Of a stretch of 5,229 nucleotides of DNA, positions 5,023 to 5,229 are shown in pieces. Both the position numbers and the translations under genes were made by a program. The notes beneath the pieces are model-generated. The model searched no databases, had not been told where the DNA came from, and saw only the letters and a list, made by a program, of their open reading frames with translations. The first letter of the stretch is position 1. Each line of letters opens with the position of its first letter. The DNA is from AM-0621 sp964386705 (GTDB lineage: Bacteria > Planctomycetota > Planctomycetia > Planctomycetales > Planctomycetaceae). The stretch lies in NCBI GenBank assembly GCA_964386705.1, contig CAYLTY010000387.1, forward strand, positions 1 to 5,229. Direction: 5' to 3'.

Positions 5023-5229
5023 CTAAGCCTTCGATCAAGGTGATCCAATTCGTCGGCATGGTGAAATTGTAGGGTGGGACCAGCGCTGCGCCGGCCCACC
5101 ACGATCAGCGCGGAATGGTGGGCCGGCGCTATCGCTTGTCCCACCCTACAGGGGATTACTTGGCGTCTATTCATGAGTCGCATTCACACCGCTTGGGACA
5201 GCCTGAAGACTTTTGTCGCTCGGTTTCTC
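5023..5229. repeat. Direct repeat copy B, running off the right edge
   Basis: This is the second copy of the block at 4771-4977, ungapped with 6 differences. Its palindrome arms fall at 5068-5101 and 5116-5150. On the minus strand, what follows it (5022 down to 4978) is not a prepilin gene but 45 bases of unique spacer and the hairpin arm, so this copy has a gene leader without a gene. The minus-strand open frame here (5183 to 4932) begins with the same residues as the long DUF1559 frame and then diverges, so it is a repeat translation and not a gene. The block may continue past 5229. Confidence 0.88.

Noticed and set aside
4932..5183. 83-codon minus-strand frame upstream of the DUF1559 gene
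   Set aside because: It is the translation of repeat copy B, followed by the hairpin arm. It has no prepilin leader and no independent evidence of coding.
4771..5229. CRISPR array or tandem protein-repeat locus
   Set aside because: There are only two long copies with a unit of 252 bases, no short regular spacers and no cas genes. It is a duplicated intergenic block.

Overview
The window looks like chromosomal DNA of a planctomycete (Planctomycetota, perhaps Pirellulales or a relative). Three things point there: a DUF1559 type II pseudopilin-like protein with the H-X9-DG motif, a GYF_2 / transmembrane / WD40-propeller protein, and intergenic inverted repeats whose translations read like 'GEAPAEP / SAGASPS'. 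The assignment rests on family knowledge and cannot be proved from this sequence alone.

Layout, left to right. (1) 148-866, minus strand: a two-gene unit. It starts with a 35-codon membrane microprotein ORF that has an excellent Shine-Dalgarno, followed by an A24-family (CpaA/TadV-like) prepilin peptidase. A candidate promoter lies upstream and a weak hairpin terminator downstream. (2) 867-1493: a divergent intergenic region with no convincing gene but several compact hairpins and a candidate tRNA promoter. (3) 1494-1566, plus strand: tRNA-Thr(TGT). (4) 1505-2101, minus strand: the 3' part of a tyrosine recombinase (phage-type integrase). It has lost its N-terminal half, and its last ~20 codons are antisense to the tRNA. 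This is the mark of an old mobile-element integration at the tRNA. (5) 2265-3599, minus: a membrane-anchored seven-bladed WD40 protein with an N-terminal GYF_2 domain. (6) 3600-3842: a gap containing a 25-bp imperfect inverted repeat. (7) 3843-4766, minus: a DUF1559 pseudopilin-like protein. I place its start at an internal TTG with a GGAGG ribosome site, because the longer ATG-initiated frame only translates a repeat. (8) 4771-5229: two ~97% identical direct copies of a block of at least 207 bp, at a 252-bp period. Each holds a long palindrome, and the second runs off the window edge.

The peptidase and the DUF1559 protein could be functionally linked, since prepilin peptidases cleave leaders such as MRARAG|MTLIE. 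However, the CpaA/TadV-type peptidase normally serves Flp pilins, and a tRNA and an integrase scar separate the two genes, so no operon is implied. I do not see a clear new defence or biosynthetic system. The most useful observations are the hidden 35-aa ORF, the tRNA/integrase scar, and the recently duplicated palindromic block that forms the 5' region of the DUF1559 gene.
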